Assembly: GCA_009776345.1 (NCBI GenBank)
Contig: WRLS01000021.1
Coordinates: 1-18,679 of the forward strand
Origin: Oscillospiraceae bacterium
GTDB taxonomy: Bacteria; Bacillota; Clostridia; Oscillospirales; Ruminococcaceae
DNA: 18,679 nucleotides
Reading direction: 5' to 3'
The notes under the pieces are model-generated. The model searched no databases. It was not told the origin of the DNA and worked only from the letters and a program-made list of their open reading frames with translations. Positions within the stretch are counted from its first letter, which is position 1. Each line of letters opens with the position of its first letter. Of this stretch, positions 17,190 to 18,679 are shown in pieces. The position numbers and the translations under genes are program-made.

Positions 17190-18335
17190 TCATGCGTTTG
17201 CCGTGCCCCTAAACTCCGCCAGCAGCAAGTCCACCATGCGGCCGTAGCTCTTCACCCCGTCGGATTGGCGGTTCGCGCGCAGGTATGTATTGTTCACTGC
17301 TGTAGAAGCGTCCGACACCGGGCCGTCAAAACGGCGCCAATATGCGCTGTTATGGGCAAGGTCGCGGCGCACTTTTTCACTTAGCCCCGCCATAACCTCG
17401 ACGTAAAGCCCCCTGTCTGCGGAGTAAAGCGCGTTTGTACAGTGGGCAAACGCCAGCATCGCCCCGGAATAATGGAATTCATCGCTGCCGGAACCGCGGC
17501 AAGCCATCCACGAGATAAAGTTAGCCTCGTCCTCGCGCATAAAGCCTTTAAAATGCGCCAGCTCATGCATCATAGCGGACGGCACCGCGTAATCCGGGAT
17601 ATGTACATTCACATTTGCTTCGTATGTAAACGGCACGAACACCCCTACAATATTCATATGTGACATCGCAAGGGACGAAAACACAGGTTTTGGTTTTGGC
17701 ACAAACCCGCCGAAGATCGGATAATCGCGCCCGATATTCCCAAAAACGCTGCCCGCAAACGCCGCCCCCTCATAATAAGACGCAAACCCGGTTGCCATCA
17801 CGCCGTTTTCATCCTCCGGGAGCATCTCGCGCAACCCGTTTACCGTATCCGCAAGCTCCGCGCAAAGCGCGGCAAGTTCATCTACCGTAGACTCACGCAC
17901 CTCCAGCCCGATATGCTCGTATTCCGAGAGCGGCTGGCGGTAATAATTCAGCCCGCACATCACTATAAAAAGGAAATACCACAGCCCCCCAATACATAAC
18001 AAAGTAGAAATCAGGCGCGCCGCAACCCGGCGGCGCTGTTTTTGTTTTACGGCGATCCCGCGTATCTCATAAACAAGATAAGCTATCCCGCCGGTTACCG
18101 CTATGTAAATCAAAATTTCGCTGACGGAAAAAGGCAACGCCCCCGTCAGCCGCCCAAGCGCCCGCGACAGCACCGGATAAACCGCGCGCGAATATGTATG
18201 TTCCACGGCGGCGGGGAAAGCGTGCGCCAGCTGCGCCAGCACAAATGCCGGGACCGCTAAAAGCCCGAACCACGCCCGGCGGTATAATAGGGGGCGGAAT
18301 ATTTTTTTCGCGCGGGTTGTTTGGTGTGCGGTCAT
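17190..18335 (-). CDS. DUF3810-type membrane metallopeptidase
   Basis: The 381-residue protein starts at ATG 18335; AAAGGA lies upstream at a normal distance, and an in-frame TTG at 18353 overlaps that site. Hydrophobic segments are at about residues 22-40, 72-91 and 106-130. The segment between them (YSRAVYPVLSRALG, LPFSVSEILIY) and the start of the soluble part (GLNYYRQPLS) fit DUF3810. The C-terminal half has the zinc-peptidase motif HELAH (H257 to H261) followed by FKGFMREDEANF, with E270 the likely third ligand. The enzyme should be anchored with its catalytic domain outside the cell. Its substrate is unknown. It appears to stand alone, flanked by dispersed repeats, including a pair of inverted 28-bp copies. 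Confidence 0.87.
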   Translation of the reverse strand: MTAHQTTRAKKIFRPLLYRRAWFGLLAVPAFVLAQLAHAFPAAVEHTYSRAVYPVLSRALGRLTGALPFSVSEILIYIAVTGGIAYLVYEIRGIAVKQKQRRRVAARLISTLLCIGGLWYFLFIVMCGLNYYRQPLSEYEHIGLEVRESTVDELAALCAELADTVNGLREMLPEDENGVMATGFASYYEGAAFAGSVFGNIGRDYPIFGGFVPKPKPVFSSLAMSHMNIVGVFVPFTYEANVNVHIPDYAVPSAMMHELAHFKGFMREDEANFISWMACRGSGSDEFHYSGAMLAFAHCTNALYSADRGLYVEVMAGLSEKVRRDLAHNSAYWRRFDGPVSDASTAVNNTYLRANRQSDGVKSYGRMVDLLLAEFRGTANA

Positions 18336-18415
18336 GGTTGGCGTTCCTTTCAACAGTTTATGGGTATTTGTGCCTGCAATATGTATGCTTTTCGTTGTAG
18401 TTTTGCACTGCTCAT

Positions 18416-18443
18416 CCGCTCAAGCCGCGGGGGCTGTTACTTT
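18416..18443. repeat. 28-bp inverted repeat, right copy
   Basis: It begins CCGCTCAAGCCGCGG and ends GTTACTTT. It is the complement of 17003-17030 with one mismatch. The MITE-like element begins directly after it. Confidence 0.7.
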
Positions 18444-18545
18444 ATACTAATCTCCGTTTAAGAAATAGACAAAAAATTGAGCAAAAGCTTTCGGTTATGG
18501 GTTTTGTGAAAATTTTTTGTCCTCATTTCTAACGGAGATTAGTAT
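18444..18545. mobile_element. 102-bp MITE-like element with 15-bp terminal inverted repeats
   Basis: The ends ATACTAATCTCCGTT (18444-18458) and AACGGAGATTAGTAT (18531-18545) are perfect inverted repeats. The similarity continues inward with gaps (AGACAAAAAATT against AATTTTTTGTCC). It has no coding capacity and no certain target duplication. It interrupts the GTTACTTT dispersed repeat. Confidence 0.75.
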
Positions 18546-18584
18546 TACAGCGCGGCTGCAACAGCGCGCTCCGCGACGCATTAC

Positions 18585-18618
18585 TTACTTTCTTTTTGCG
18601 CCGCCAAAAAGAAAGTAA
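18585..18618. repeat. TTACTTTCTTTTTG hairpin repeat
   Basis: TTACTTTCTTTTTG (18585-18598) pairs perfectly over 14 bp with CAAAAAGAAAGTAA (18605-18618) around a six-base loop. It is related to the shorter hairpin at 16985-17010. Confidence 0.7.
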
Positions 18619-18679
18619 CAAAGAAAAACGCGGCTCAGGGGGCTGGGGGCCGCTGCCCCCGCTCGCCCCATAAGGAACC

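Larger units (their letters stand above)
18336..18679. other. Gene-free right end with repeats
   Basis: No gene is visible to the window edge. It holds the 28-bp inverted repeat (18416-18443), a 102-bp MITE-like element (18444-18545), a TTACTTTC hairpin (18585-18618) and G/C-rich hairpin sequence (about 18638-18668). No clear promoter for the DUF3810 gene was recognised. Confidence 0.6.

Overview
The window looks like a chromosomal segment of an uncultured Clostridia (Firmicutes), most likely an Oscillospirales/Ruminococcaceae-type gut or anaerobic lineage. The basis is the 16S rRNA fragment (V3-V4 signature and an oscillospiral-like GGGAGCGTAGGCGG stretch), RpoB, RpoC, S12, S7, EF-G and EF-Tu that read like those of Clostridia/Bacillus, and many short hairpin repeats of the sort common in that order. 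The genus cannot be named from the sequence alone. No tRNA, CRISPR array or complete insertion sequence was seen.

Layout. Positions 1-852 (minus strand) are the 5' part of a 16S rRNA gene, cut by the window edge, with its leader, a boxA-like element and a strong promoter up to 1241. Directly upstream on the same strand is a histidine-phosphatase-like gene whose catalytic His is replaced by Asp (1250-1837). Then comes about 500 bp of stacked repeats, and a small membrane-anchored extracellular protein gene (2343-2834, minus) that diverges from rpoB. The main block on the plus strand is rpoB-rpoC, a RelB/RelE toxin-antitoxin pair, then rpsL, rpsG, fusA and tuf. The pair sits where Bacillus carries the L7Ae-like gene. 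The block ends at a bidirectional terminator shared with a convergent HicA/HicB pair (16038-16641, minus). The right end has a repeat-rich spacer, a DUF3810-type membrane metallopeptidase (17190-18335, minus) and more repeats.

The core genes encode the catalytic subunits of RNA polymerase, two 30S proteins and the two main elongation GTPases, next to a divergently transcribed rRNA operon. Two unrelated type II toxin-antitoxin modules bracket the ribosomal-protein and elongation-factor part, one inside the operon and one at its end.

The most unusual signal is a dispersed family of 92-93 bp palindromic elements. Their arms are 7-bp-periodic (AGGTTTT/CCTAAAA-like), their ends read AGG...CCT, and every visible end abuts a tiny hairpin with a three-base loop whose stem differs between copies but stays paired. 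One full copy lies inside the V1/helix 6 region of the 16S rRNA gene. Others lie at 1930-2022 and 17039-17130, and truncated arms occur at 2329-2355, 6815-6849, 11751-11799 and 12423-12457, several of them in spacers of the rpo/str operon. Other notable points are an arginine in S12 at the classic streptomycin-resistance lysine, nested inverted-repeat elements, MITE-like palindromes and overlapping divergent promoters.
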